A DNA stretch of 64,000 bases from Shimwellia blattae DSM 4481 = NBRC 105725 (GTDB lineage Bacteria; Pseudomonadota; Gammaproteobacteria; Enterobacterales; Enterobacteriaceae), in NCBI RefSeq assembly GCF_000262305.1, contig NC_017910.1, positions 3,720,001 to 3,784,000 of the forward strand. Direction: 5' to 3'. Made by a program: the position numbers and the translations under genes. Shown here piece by piece: positions 35,865 to 45,606 of the stretch. A model generated the notes under the pieces. That model was not told the DNA's origin. It made no database searches and worked only from the letters and a program-made list of their open reading frames with translations. Within the stretch, counting starts at the first letter, position 1; each line of letters begins with the position of its first letter.

Positions 35865-37823
35865 ATGAGCCAAATACATAAACATCCTATTCCCGCAAAC
35901 ATTGCGGAACATTGCCTGATAAACCCGGAGCAGTACCACGAGAAGTACCAGCAGTCCGTTCAGGATCCGGCCGCCTTCTGGGGCGAGCAGGGAAAAATCC
36001 TCGACTGGATCAAACCCTACACTACCGTTAAGAATACCTCTTTTGCCCCCGGGAACGTCTCCATTAAATGGTATGAAGACGGCACCCTGAACCTGGCCGC
36101 CAACTGCCTGGATCGCCATCTGGCAGAGCGCGGCGACCAGACCGCCATCATCTGGGAAGGCGACGACGCCAGCCAGAGCACCACCCTCACCTATCGCCAG
36201 CTACATCAGGCGGTGTGCAAATTTGCCAACGTTCTGACCGGGCTTGGCATTAAAAAAGGGGATGTGGTGGCCATTTATATGCCCATGGTGCCGGAAGCCG
36301 CCGTCGCCATGCTGGCCTGTGCCCGGGTGGGCGCTATCCACTCAGTGATTTTCGGCGGCTTCTCGCCGGAGGCGGTAGCCGGGCGCATTATCGATTCCAG
36401 CTCCCGTCTGGTTATCACCGCTGATGAGGGCATCCGCGCCGGGCGCAAGATCCCGCTGAAGAAAAACGTGGACGACGCGCTGAAAAACCCGGGGGTGACA
36501 AGCGTTGATAACGTGGTGGTATTCCGCCGCACCGGCAGCAATATCGACTGGTACGAAGGGCGCGACCTGTGGTGGCACGAGCTGACCGCCAGCGCCAGCA
36601 GTGAGCACCAGCCGGTAGAAGTGAACGCGGAAGATCCGCTGTTTATTCTCTATACCTCAGGCTCCACCGGTAAACCCAAAGGGGTGCTGCACACCACCGG
36701 TGGTTACCTGGTCTATGCCGCCACCACCTTCCTGTATACCTTTGACTATCACCCGGGCGAGATCTACTGGTGCACCGCGGATGTGGGCTGGGTAACCGGC
36801 CACAGCTATCTGCTGTATGGCCCGCTGGCCTGTGGTGCTACCACCCTGATATTTGAAGGGGTGCCAAACTGGCCCCAGCCTAACCGCATGGCCCAGGTGG
36901 TGGATAAGCACAAGGTCAATATTCTCTACACCGCGCCAACGGCTATCCGCGCACTGATGGCCGAGGGCGATAAAGCCATCGAAGGGACGGATCGCTCCTC
37001 CCTGCGCCTGCTGGGCTCGGTGGGTGAGCCCATTAACCCGGAAGCCTGGGAGTGGTTCTGGCACAAAATCGGCAACGGTAAGTGCCCGATTGTCGACACC
37101 TGGTGGCAGACGGAAACCGGGGGCTTTATGATAACCCCGCTGCCGGGCGCCACCCCGCTGAAAGCCGGCTCCGCCACCCTGCCCTTCTTTGGCGTGCAGC
37201 CTGCCCTGGTGGATAACGAAGGCCACGTTCAGCAGGGTGCCTGTGATGGTAACCTGGTTATCACCGACTCATGGCCGGGCCAGGCCCGTACCTTGTTTGG
37301 CGATCACGAGCGCTTTGAACAAACTTATTTCTCCACCTTTAAGAACTGCTATTTCAGCGGTGACGGTGCCCGCCGTGACGAAGACGGCTACTACTGGATA
37401 ACCGGGCGCGTGGACGATGTCCTCAACGTGTCCGGCCACCGCCTGGGCACGGCAGAGATCGAGTCCGCCCTGGTATCACACCCGAAGATTGCCGAAGCGG
37501 CCGTGGTGGGAATACCCCACAACATCAAAGGCCAGGCGATTTACGCGTATGTCACCCTGAATCACGGTGAAGAGCCGGATCCGGCCCTGTATGCCGAGGT
37601 GCGTAACTGGGTGCGTAAAGAGATTGGCCCGCTGGCCACGCCAGATGTGCTGCACTGGACAGACTCACTACCGAAAACCCGCTCCGGCAAAATTATGCGC
37701 CGTATTCTGCGCAAAATTGCCGCCGGAGATACCAGTAATTTCGGGGATACGTCAACCCTGGCCGATCCGGGCGTTGTCGAAAAATTACTGGAAGAGAAAC
37801 AAACCATCGTTATGCCGTCGTAA
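35865..37823 (+). CDS. acs: Acetyl-CoA synthetase
   Basis: High-affinity acetate activation: acetate + ATP + CoA to acetyl-CoA, AMP and PPi, in the cytoplasm. 652 residues, the family's usual length. Adenylate-forming motif YTSGSTGKPKGVLHTTGGY (about 262-280), WWQTETGG, and the C-terminal PKTRSGKIMRR, whose Lys is the known acetylation site controlling activity. First gene of acs-yjcH-actP. Confidence 0.97.
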   Translation: MSQIHKHPIPANIAEHCLINPEQYHEKYQQSVQDPAAFWGEQGKILDWIKPYTTVKNTSFAPGNVSIKWYEDGTLNLAANCLDRHLAERGDQTAIIWEGDDASQSTTLTYRQLHQAVCKFANVLTGLGIKKGDVVAIYMPMVPEAAVAMLACARVGAIHSVIFGGFSPEAVAGRIIDSSSRLVITADEGIRAGRKIPLKKNVDDALKNPGVTSVDNVVVFRRTGSNIDWYEGRDLWWHELTASASSEHQPVEVNAEDPLFILYTSGSTGKPKGVLHTTGGYLVYAATTFLYTFDYHPGEIYWCTADVGWVTGHSYLLYGPLACGATTLIFEGVPNWPQPNRMAQVVDKHKVNILYTAPTAIRALMAEGDKAIEGTDRSSLRLLGSVGEPINPEAWEWFWHKIGNGKCPIVDTWWQTETGGFMITPLPGATPLKAGSATLPFFGVQPALVDNEGHVQQGACDGNLVITDSWPGQARTLFGDHERFEQTYFSTFKNCYFSGDGARRDEDGYYWITGRVDDVLNVSGHRLGTAEIESALVSHPKIAEAAVVGIPHNIKGQAIYAYVTLNHGEEPDPALYAEVRNWVRKEIGPLATPDVLHWTDSLPKTRSGKIMRRILRKIAAGDTSNFGDTSTLADPGVVEKLLEEKQTIVMPS

Positions 37824-37830
37824 TGACCTT

Positions 37831-37872
37831 CCTCCCGGCGTATTTCCCTTCCGGCATTCCTCTGCCGGGAGG
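37831..37872. other. Inverted repeat between acs and yjcH
   Basis: Arms CCTCCCGGC (37831-37839) and GCCGGGAGG (37864-37872) with a 24-nt loop. REP-like position inside an operon; may stabilise the upstream message. Confidence 0.5.
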
Positions 37873-37998
37873 GTTGATCGGGTTGTAATACGCCGGAAGA
37901 TATTATTTGCCAGACCGCAGTTGCCTGAATAACCGCGCCACGGGTTATCTGCCCGGGTGCTGTAATGTATTCATAATAAAACCTCTGGAGACTCTGTG

Positions 37999-38313
37999 AT
38001 GAATGACAACATTTATCAACGGATAGAAGACAGTGCGCATTTCAGGGAGTTGGTCGCTAAACGGCAAGGATTTGCCTGCATATTGTCTCTTATCGTACTG
38101 GTTATTTATATCGGCTTTATTCTGTTAATTTCATTTGCCCCGGAATGGCTCGGCACCCCTATTAGCCCGGGTAGCAGTGTGACCCGTGGAATTCCGCTCG
38201 GGGTGGGGATTATCATTATTTCGTTTATTCTCACCGGTATTTATGTCTGGCGTGCTAATGGTGAGTTTGATCGTCTTAATAAAGAAGTGCTGCATGAGGT
38301 AAAAGCATCATGA
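37999..38313 (+). CDS. yjcH: YjcH, DUF485 membrane protein
   Basis: 104 residues starting MNDNIYQRIEDSAHFRELV, two membrane segments, and GEFDRLNKEVLHEVKAS at the end; matches E. coli YjcH in length and ends. Its stop overlaps actP by 4 nt, consistent with a small partner of the acetate permease. Confidence 0.95.
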   Translation: MNDNIYQRIEDSAHFRELVAKRQGFACILSLIVLVIYIGFILLISFAPEWLGTPISPGSSVTRGIPLGVGIIIISFILTGIYVWRANGEFDRLNKEVLHEVKAS

Positions 38314-39971
38314 AAATGCCCGTAAAGACACTACTCAGTGCCGCAGCGTTATTTTACGCTGCCGGGACTATGGCCGCAGACGCGATTAGCGGCGACGTGC
38401 AGCGCCAGCCGACAAACTGGCAGGCGATTATTATGTTCGTTATTTTTGTCGCCTTTACGTTATGTATTACCTGGTGGGCATCGAAAAGGGTCTCCTCCCG
38501 TAGCGATTATTATACCGCAGGCGGAAATATTACCGGCCTGCAGAACGGGCTTGCCATTGCCGGTGACTATATGTCTGCCGCGTCATTCCTCGGTATTTCG
38601 GCGCTGGTTTACACCTCCGGTTACGACGGGCTGATTTACTCGCTCGGCTTTCTGGTCGGCTGGCCGATTATTCTGTTCCTGATTGCCGAACGCCTGCGCA
38701 ACCTCGGGCGTTATACCTTTGCGGATGTGGCCTCCTACCGCCTGAAGCAGGGGCCGATTCGCGTGCTTTCTGCCTGCGGCTCTCTGGTGGTGGTCGCCCT
38801 GTACCTGATTGCCCAGATGGTCGGCGCCGGTAAACTTATCGAGCTGCTGTTTGGCCTCAACTACCACGTTGCCGTGGTGCTGGTTGGCGTGCTGATGATG
38901 ATGTACGTGCTGTTCGGCGGCATGCTGGCAACCACCTGGGTGCAGATTATCAAAGCGGTGCTGCTGCTGTTTGGCGCCAGTTTTATGGCGTTTATGGTTA
39001 TGAAGCACGTGGGCTTTAACTTCAGCAACCTGTTCAGCGAGGCGATTGCCGTTCACCCGAAAGGCGAGGCCATCATGCGCCCGGGCGGCCTGGTTAAAGA
39101 TCCGATTTCAGCGCTCTCTCTGGGCCTGGGCCTGATGTTCGGCACCGCCGGTTTGCCACATATTCTGATGCGCTTCTTCACCGTGAGCGACGCCCGGGAA
39201 GCCCGCAAGAGCGTCTTCTACGCCACCGGGTTTATGGGCTATTTCTATATTCTGACCTTTATCATCGGTTTTGGCGCCATCATGCTGGTGGGGGCTAACC
39301 CGGCCTTTAAAGACGCCACCGGCGCGCTGATTGGCGGTAATAATATGGCGGCGGTGCACCTGGCTGACGCGGTAGGCGGGCATCTGTTCCTCGGCTTTAT
39401 CTCCGCCGTGGCCTTTGCCACCATTCTGGCGGTGGTTGCCGGGCTGACCCTTGCCGGGGCCTCTGCGGTATCCCACGATCTGTACGCCAACGTGTTCCGC
39501 AAAGGGGCCACCGAGCGTGATGAGCTGCGGGTATCGAAAATGACCGTGCTGGTGCTGGGGGTCATTGCTATCCTGCTGGGCGTACTGTTTGAAAAACAGA
39601 ACATCGCCTTTATGGTGGGCCTGGCGTTCTCCATCGCCGCCAGCTGTAACTTCCCGATTATTCTGCTCTCCATGTACTGGTCAAAACTGACCACCCGTGG
39701 CGCGATGATCGGTGGCTGGCTGGGGCTGCTGACCGCCGTTATCCTGATGATCCTCGGCCCGACTATCTGGGTCCAGGTGCTGGGCCACGCGACCCCGGTA
39801 TTCCCTTACGAATATCCGGCGCTGTTCTCCATTCTGGTGGCGTTTATCGGGATCTGGTTCTTCTCCAGCACCGATACCAGTGCGGAAGGTGCCCGGGAGC
39901 GCGAGCAGTTCCGGGCGCAGTTTATCCGTTCCCAGACCGGTCTGGGTATCGAACAGGGCCGCGCCCACTAA
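38310..39971 (+). CDS. actP: Acetate permease ActP
   Basis: Sodium:solute symporter family carrier for acetate and glycolate. 553 residues (E. coli 549), N-terminal signal-like segment ending TMAADA, then about 13 membrane segments with the SSF stretch SDYYTAGGNITGLQNGLAIA. Works with Acs to scavenge low acetate. Confidence 0.96.
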   Translation: MKMPVKTLLSAAALFYAAGTMAADAISGDVQRQPTNWQAIIMFVIFVAFTLCITWWASKRVSSRSDYYTAGGNITGLQNGLAIAGDYMSAASFLGISALVYTSGYDGLIYSLGFLVGWPIILFLIAERLRNLGRYTFADVASYRLKQGPIRVLSACGSLVVVALYLIAQMVGAGKLIELLFGLNYHVAVVLVGVLMMMYVLFGGMLATTWVQIIKAVLLLFGASFMAFMVMKHVGFNFSNLFSEAIAVHPKGEAIMRPGGLVKDPISALSLGLGLMFGTAGLPHILMRFFTVSDAREARKSVFYATGFMGYFYILTFIIGFGAIMLVGANPAFKDATGALIGGNNMAAVHLADAVGGHLFLGFISAVAFATILAVVAGLTLAGASAVSHDLYANVFRKGATERDELRVSKMTVLVLGVIAILLGVLFEKQNIAFMVGLAFSIAASCNFPIILLSMYWSKLTTRGAMIGGWLGLLTAVILMILGPTIWVQVLGHATPVFPYEYPALFSILVAFIGIWFFSSTDTSAEGAREREQFRAQFIRSQTGLGIEQGRAH

Positions 39972-39976
39972 GCCAC

Positions 39977-40001
39977 AGTTCCCGGCCTGCGGGCCGGGAC
40001 T
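39977..40001. terminator. Stem-loop between convergent actP and cidB-like gene
   Basis: AGTTCCCGGCC-TGC-GGGCCGGGACT palindrome; no T-run. Sits 6 nt after the actP stop. Confidence 0.55.
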
Positions 40002-40002
40002 C

Positions 40003-40692
40003 TCAGAACATCACGCGCGCCACCAGGGGCGCTATCACCACCATCAACGCCCCGGAGAGCATCATCACCAGGCTTGCCACCACCCCTTCCTGTGGCCCCA
40101 GCTCATAAGAGCGCGCCGTACCGGCCCCGTGAGACGCCGCGCCAAACCCGGCCCCTTTCGCAAGGCCGGTCTTAATCGACATTTTCAGGAACAATGCGTC
40201 GCCCATCCCCATGCCAAAGACCCCGGTTACCACCACAAACAGCGCCACCAGATCCGGCTTGCCGCCCATAGCTTTGGCGGCCTCCAGGGCAAAGGGGGTG
40301 GTAATCGAGCGCACCGCCAGGCTGCGCTGCACCTCGTCAGAGAGATGAAATAACCGGGCCAGCCATACGGAGCTGGTCACCGCCACGACCGATGCGGTAA
40401 TAACCCCGGCAGTGAGCGACATCCAGTGGCGCCTGATGACCGCCAGGTTGTCATACACTGGCACCGCAAAGGCGATAGTCGCAGGCCCCAGCAACCAGAG
40501 CAGCCAGTGGGTTTCACCAATATAGTTTTGCCAGGAGATATGCCCGAGCAGCAGCATCACCACCAGCAGGATCGGGGTCATCACCAGCGGCATCAGCGGC
40601 AGCTTGCGAAAGCGCCGGTACAGGCGCTTGTTGGCAAAATAGAGCACGAGCGTAATCACCATGCACAGTACGCTGACCAGCAGATCAGTCAT
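40003..40692 (-). CDS. cidB: LrgB/CidB-family membrane protein
   Basis: 229 residues from MTDLLVSVLCMVITLVLYF; the frame is open for 25 codons upstream but that lies inside the preceding gene. Six to seven membrane segments and the LrgB signature KSITTPFALEAAK-like RSITTPFALEAAKAMGG, then GAASHGAGTARSYELG. Overlaps cidA by 8 nt. The family is proposed to work with a holin-like partner in export of small metabolites or control of lysis. Confidence 0.85.
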   Translation of the reverse strand: MTDLLVSVLCMVITLVLYFANKRLYRRFRKLPLMPLVMTPILLVVMLLLGHISWQNYIGETHWLLWLLGPATIAFAVPVYDNLAVIRRHWMSLTAGVITASVVAVTSSVWLARLFHLSDEVQRSLAVRSITTPFALEAAKAMGGKPDLVALFVVVTGVFGMGMGDALFLKMSIKTGLAKGAGFGAASHGAGTARSYELGPQEGVVASLVMMLSGALMVVIAPLVARVMF

Positions 40693-41110
40693 TGTCGCGT
40701 GCTCCCTGGCGCTCACGGGCCACTTCATAGCGGTATACTTTATCCACCACCCAGGCCGTGGCGCCAAGCACCAGCAGCGTGCTCAGGGCGATAACCAGGC
40801 AGATCCGCCAGCCGTCTACCATCACCAGATGGGGGTAATTCACCACCGCCACCACCGCCGGGACAAAAAACAGCAGCATCTCTGCCAGCAGCCAGCGGGA
40901 GCCCGCCCGCACCCAGTGCAGCGGCACCACCCGGCAGATAATCAGCGCCAGCAGCAACAGCATACCCACCAGGTTTGCCGGTAGCGGCACATGCCCCCAG
41001 GCCACCAGCTGCCGGGAGAGAATAAATAACCCGGCATACAGCACAACCTGAAGGGGGATCTGCAATTGCCGGAATACGGCGGGGATAACGCGACCTGACG
41101 CCACGAACAT
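40685..41110 (-). CDS. cidA: LrgA/CidA holin-like membrane protein
   Basis: 141 residues from MFVASGRVIPAVFRQLQIP (AGGA ribosome site). Longer in-frame starts exist up to 41185 but would run nearly into the divergent regulator. Four membrane segments with VPLPANLVGMLLLLALI, the LrgA core. Partner of the following cidB-like gene, both facing away from a LysR gene as in cidABR loci. Confidence 0.82.
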   Translation of the reverse strand: MFVASGRVIPAVFRQLQIPLQVVLYAGLFILSRQLVAWGHVPLPANLVGMLLLLALIICRVVPLHWVRAGSRWLLAEMLLFFVPAVVAVVNYPHLVMVDGWRICLVIALSTLLVLGATAWVVDKVYRYEVARERQGARDND

Positions 41111-41211
41111 ACGGGGATTCCTGAAAAAAAAGCCGGGAAGAAGTATAGTGAGCGCCGCCAGGTTCCAGAAATGAATTAAAATCATTAAAGGTATAGTTAA
41201 CAGGAATAGTA

Positions 41212-42108
41212 ATGGACATCAGAACACTGCGCTATTTTGTCGAAGTGGTGCGCCAGCAAAGTTTTACCCGCGCAGCGGAAAAGATGTTTGTTACCCAGCC
41301 CACCATCAGCAAGATGCTGCGTAACCTTGAAGATGAGCTGAACTGCACACTGCTTATTCGCGACGGGCGCAGATTACTGCTTACCGACACCGGCCGCGTG
41401 GTCTACGAGCGCGGGCTGACTATCCTTGCGGAGTTTGTCCAGCTGGAGGCAGAGCTCGGGGATATTAACCACCTCAATAAAGGCCTGTTGCGCCTCGGGA
41501 TCCCGCCTATGGTCGGCACCATGATGGCCGGGCCCATCAGCATTTACCGTAAGCGCTACCCGGGGGTGGCCCTTAAAATTTCAGAATCCGGCGGCCTGGC
41601 AGGCCAGCAGGCGGTGCTCAATGGTGAGCTGGATTTAGCCATGACCGCCCTGCCCGTGGAAGATGACAACCAGCTGCTTGGCAGCAAATTGCTGTTCAGC
41701 TACCCGCTGTGCGTGCTGGTGCCCCGCGCAGCCCCCTGGCAGGGGATGACCGCCGTGGAGCCGGAGTACCTGGCTGACCAGCCGCTGCTTATCTATAACG
41801 AAGATTTTGCCCTCAGCCGCCAGTTAATGCAGCTCTTCACCGACCGGGGGATCACCCCGCATATTGCGATGCGCAGCGGCCAGTGGGACTTTCTTGCCGC
41901 CATGGTGCAGGCGGGTATTGGGGTGGCAATTATGCCGGAGCCTGTCTGTCAGAAGCTCGACCAGGCAAGCCTGATGTGGCTGCCGCTAAACAGCGATTTA
42001 CAGTGGAAACTGGGCATGATCTGGCGGGAAGGGGTCTATCTTTCACACAGCGCCCGGGCGTGGATCCGCGGCTGTGAAGACTACTGGCCGGTGGCAACCG
42101 GCCAGTAA
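41212..42108 (+). CDS. LysR-family regulator, CidR-like
   Basis: 298 residues. Helix-turn-helix SFTRAAEKMFVTQPTISKML at about 18-37. Divergent from cidA with about 100 nt between, so almost surely its regulator. In Gram-positive bacteria CidR responds to acetate, and here the locus adjoins acs-yjcH-actP; that link is inference. Confidence 0.82.
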   Translation: MDIRTLRYFVEVVRQQSFTRAAEKMFVTQPTISKMLRNLEDELNCTLLIRDGRRLLLTDTGRVVYERGLTILAEFVQLEAELGDINHLNKGLLRLGIPPMVGTMMAGPISIYRKRYPGVALKISESGGLAGQQAVLNGELDLAMTALPVEDDNQLLGSKLLFSYPLCVLVPRAAPWQGMTAVEPEYLADQPLLIYNEDFALSRQLMQLFTDRGITPHIAMRSGQWDFLAAMVQAGIGVAIMPEPVCQKLDQASLMWLPLNSDLQWKLGMIWREGVYLSHSARAWIRGCEDYWPVATGQ

Positions 42109-42114
42109 CCGGGA

Positions 42115-43761
42115 CTACTGTTTTTCGATAAGCAGCGCTTCCATTAAATCCAGGTCGTGCAGCATTTTTTGCAGCGTTTCATTGCTTATCTGCTGGGTGG
42201 CGCGCAGGTGGTAGAGCTCGCCCCGCTCAGAGCGCAGTGCCGTCAGGCGCAGGCGCCGCTCCAGGTTCTCCTCCTGTGCGGTGTGCTCCGCGTCATCCCG
42301 GCCGTTAACCCGGCGGCGCAGGTTACCTATCACCCGGGCGCTGACCTCTTTAATCAGCTCGTTGTCGATATTCTCTTTGGCATCCCCCTGCATGCGCTCT
42401 TCCATTTTCTGGATAGCCACAATCGCCACCTCGGCGGTGGCGGCCCGGGCCAGGCGCTCCTCTTTCTGGAAGACGGACTGGTCGGTCACCTCCACATGGC
42501 GCAGCAGGATCGGCAGCATCACCACCCCCACCAGCAGGGAGAATAAAATCACCCCGGCGGAGAGGAAAATCAGCTCATAGCGGGCCGGGAACGGCTCACC
42601 GTTGGGCAAAAACAGCGGGATCGCCAGCACACCGGCAAGGGTGATAGCCCCGCGCACCCCGGCAAAAGAGGCAATCAGCAGCTCGCGGAAGGTGTAAGAA
42701 CCAAACTCCATCGGGCGCTTTTTCATCAGCCGCTGGCTGATACGCTTCATAATAAACAGCCACAGGAAGCGCACCAGAATCAGGGCGAAATAGATAAGCA
42801 CCACATCCAGGAACAGCATCCAGGTTTCTACGTTGGGGTCCGCTTCGGCGGTTTTCAGCGAGGTTTCCAGGATCCCCGGCATCTGCAGGCCCAGCATCAG
42901 GAACACCATGCCGTTAAACACAAACTCCAGCATCGCCCAGACACTGTTTGCCCGCAGGCGCATCGCCAGCGGCGCGGTGCGCATCACCCCGGAGCGGGTG
43001 ATGGTCATCCCGGCGGCAACCGCCGCCAGAATGCCGGAGACCCCGATATGTTCCGCAATCAGGTAAGAGGCGAACGGCAACAGGAACAGCAGCACAATCT
43101 GGGTGGCGGGCTCGTCACCGCTCCAGCGGCTCATCAGACGCAGGGAGCGGCCATACAGCAGGCTGACCACAATCCCGGCCAGCAGCCCCCCGACGGCCAC
43201 CTTGGCAAACTCCAGCGCCGCCCCGCCCACGGTAAACACCATGGTGCCCATGGCAACGGCGACAGCAAATTTCAGCGATACCAGGCCAGAGGCGTCGTTC
43301 ATCAGGGCTTCGCCCTGCAAGATCCCCATGATTTTCTTCGGGATCCGCCCCTCACCCACAATACCGGACAGGGCCACCGCATCGGTCGGTGACAGCACCG
43401 CTGCCAGCGCCAGCGCCGGCACCAGCGGAATACCCGGCACGGTCCAGTAAATCAGGAACCCAATCCCCACCACGGTGAGCAGCACCAGAACCAGCGCCAG
43501 GCCAATTATCTCCCGGCCATGGTGGATAAACTCCCGGGTTGGGGTTTTCCAGCCATCGGCAAACAGCAGCGGCGGGATAAACAACACCAGGAAGAGTTCA
43601 GGGTTAAAATCAACATGCAGACCGAACGTCGGCCACGCCAGCAACGCGCCCATGGCGATTTGCATTAACGGCAGTGGGATCTGAAACGGGAACATGCGTG
43701 CAGCAACCCCGGACAGTGACACCATCAGGGTCAGAATGAGGATAGTAAAAAATATTTCCAT
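42115..43761 (-). CDS. yjcE: Na+/H+ antiporter YjcE (CPA1 family)
   Basis: 548 residues (E. coli 549). About 12 membrane segments with the CPA1 motif VLSPTDAVALSGI and GEALMNDASGLVSLKFA carrying the ion-binding Asp; a charged cytoplasmic tail follows (NLRRRVNGRDDAEH...). Convergent with the CidR-like gene, 6 nt apart. Confidence 0.95.
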   Translation of the reverse strand: MEIFFTILILTLMVSLSGVAARMFPFQIPLPLMQIAMGALLAWPTFGLHVDFNPELFLVLFIPPLLFADGWKTPTREFIHHGREIIGLALVLVLLTVVGIGFLIYWTVPGIPLVPALALAAVLSPTDAVALSGIVGEGRIPKKIMGILQGEALMNDASGLVSLKFAVAVAMGTMVFTVGGAALEFAKVAVGGLLAGIVVSLLYGRSLRLMSRWSGDEPATQIVLLFLLPFASYLIAEHIGVSGILAAVAAGMTITRSGVMRTAPLAMRLRANSVWAMLEFVFNGMVFLMLGLQMPGILETSLKTAEADPNVETWMLFLDVVLIYFALILVRFLWLFIMKRISQRLMKKRPMEFGSYTFRELLIASFAGVRGAITLAGVLAIPLFLPNGEPFPARYELIFLSAGVILFSLLVGVVMLPILLRHVEVTDQSVFQKEERLARAATAEVAIVAIQKMEERMQGDAKENIDNELIKEVSARVIGNLRRRVNGRDDAEHTAQEENLERRLRLTALRSERGELYHLRATQQISNETLQKMLHDLDLMEALLIEKQ

Positions 43762-43948
43762 GCTTTCCGTAGTCTCGCTTATATCAGTTGGTGCAGACAG
43801 CAGGCCATCTCACTACTAATAGAACTTTTTTTAACGCCAATGGAAAGCAGATAGCACCGAAAAGCACAGGAAACGACAATGGGCCCGCAGGCCCATTGTG
43901 CAACAAAGCATTAAATTATAATGAAAACAGGCTATTAGCGAAGCGTGA

Positions 43949-45298
43949 TTAAATCGCCCAGCCACCGGCATAAAATGCCACCAGCGCGACCGCAATCACC
44001 ACCGTGCCCAGGTTCAGTTTGCGCCACTCGCCGGACACAATCCGCCCGATAACCAGGGTGGCAAACCCTATCATGATCCCGGTTACGATGTTGCAGGTCA
44101 GCACAATAAACACCGCCGTTACCAGGCCCGCCATGGCATCAACAAAATCGTTAAAATCGATCTTCGCCACGTTGCTCAGCATCAGCAGGCCCACATACAT
44201 CAGGGCGGGCGCTGTCGCGTAGGACGGCACCAGATACGAGAGCGGTGAGAGGAACAGAATCAGCAGGAACAGTACCCCAACAGTCACCGCCGTTAACCCG
44301 GTTTTACCGCCCGCCGCTGTACCGGCAGCTGATTCGATATAGACCGCGGCCGGGGCCGCCCCGACCAGGCCCGAGAACACGCTACTCAGGGAGTCGGTGG
44401 TCAGCGCTTTGCCGCCATCAATAATCTGCCCGTCTTTGTCCAGCAGATTGGCCTGGCCTGCCACGGCGCGGATGGTCCCGGTGGCGTCAAATACCGCTGT
44501 CATCACCAGCGCCAGTACGCTTGGCAGGATAACCGGGTTCAGCGCCCCCATAATATCCAGGCTGCCAATCAGCGACTGGCCGTTCGCGTCTTTGAGCGAC
44601 GGCATGGCGAAAATACCGCTGAAGTGCACCGCCGGGTCAAAAATCAGCCCAATCACCGAAATGCCGATGATCGTCAGCAGAATGCCGCCCGGCACGCGCA
44701 GTTTTTCCAGACCAATGATCACCGCCAGCCCCACCAGGGACATGATCACCGGGAAGCTGGCAAAATGGCCCAGCGCCACCGGCAGCCCGTCGAGGGGGTT
44801 TTTGATAACCAGGCCCACGCCGTTTGCGGCAATCAGCAGCAAAAACAGGCCGATACCGATACCGGTTCCGTGTGCGACCCCCATCGGCAGATTACGCAGG
44901 ATCCAGCTGCGAATACCGGTGGCGGAAATAATGGTAAACAAGACCCCCATCAGGAACACGGCCCCCAGCGCCACCGGCACACTGATATGCTGGCCCAGCA
45001 CCAGGCTAAATGCGGTAAACGCGGTCAGCGAGATGGCGCAGCCAATCGCCAGCGGCAGGTTCGCCCACAGCCCCATAATCAGGGAGCCTACCCCGGCAAC
45101 CAGACAGGTGGACACAAACACTGCGGCAGGCGGGAAACCCGCTTTACCCAGCATCCCCGGCACCACAATCACCGAGTAAACCATGGCCAGAAAGGTCGTC
45201 AGACCGGCAACCACTTCCTGGCGGACCGTGCTGCCACGCGCAGAAATTTTAAACCAGGCGTCAAGCGAGCCGCCCGCGCGCGGAGAAGGAGTAGACAT
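43949..45298 (-). CDS. ghxP: Guanine/hypoxanthine permease GhxP
   Basis: AzgA-type nucleobase:cation symporter for guanine and hypoxanthine. 449 residues, same as E. coli YjcD/GhxP: MSTPSPRAGGSLDAWFKISARGSTVRQE start, 12-14 membrane segments, AVFDATGTIRAVAGQANLL and TESxAG-like IESAAGTAAGG motifs. Upstream region carries PurR-like boxes. Confidence 0.95.
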   Translation of the reverse strand: MSTPSPRAGGSLDAWFKISARGSTVRQEVVAGLTTFLAMVYSVIVVPGMLGKAGFPPAAVFVSTCLVAGVGSLIMGLWANLPLAIGCAISLTAFTAFSLVLGQHISVPVALGAVFLMGVLFTIISATGIRSWILRNLPMGVAHGTGIGIGLFLLLIAANGVGLVIKNPLDGLPVALGHFASFPVIMSLVGLAVIIGLEKLRVPGGILLTIIGISVIGLIFDPAVHFSGIFAMPSLKDANGQSLIGSLDIMGALNPVILPSVLALVMTAVFDATGTIRAVAGQANLLDKDGQIIDGGKALTTDSLSSVFSGLVGAAPAAVYIESAAGTAAGGKTGLTAVTVGVLFLLILFLSPLSYLVPSYATAPALMYVGLLMLSNVAKIDFNDFVDAMAGLVTAVFIVLTCNIVTGIMIGFATLVIGRIVSGEWRKLNLGTVVIAVALVAFYAGGWAI

Positions 45299-45411
45299 AA
45301 TAAGACATCCCCTGATGTTTTTATGATGCGGTCTATTACGCGTGGCGGGCGGGGAGGCAAACGCTCAAACACCCTTTGTTTTTACACCCTGAAACCGAGG
45401 CAGCCACAGGG

Positions 45412-45427
45412 ACGCAAACGTTTAACT
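45412..45427 (-). promoter_or_regulatory. PurR box upstream of ghxP
   Basis: ACGCAAACGTTTAACT matches the PurR consensus ANGCAANCGNTTNCNT at all but one fixed base. ghxP is a PurR-regulon member in E. coli. About 114 nt before the start codon. Confidence 0.75.
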
Positions 45428-45552
45428 CCGCGCATAAAAAAACCGGTAATTTTGAAGCCAGCGATTATCCTGTCATCTGGTGGGGTATTCAACCAAACTT
45501 TATCGTTTGCGGAACGAAACCCATGCGTTTGGCGATTTTTTAACCTGATTAT

Positions 45553-45568
45553 GCGCAAACGTTATCGT
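45553..45568 (-). promoter_or_regulatory. Second PurR-like box upstream of ghxP
   Basis: GCGCAAACGTTATCGT, two fixed-base mismatches from the PurR consensus, about 250 nt upstream of ghxP. The stretch between them (45493-45508) holds a third, weaker copy. Confidence 0.4.
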
Positions 45569-45606
45569 CTCTGCGCAATTCCGGGCCAGAAACGGCGAAA
45601 AAAGTG

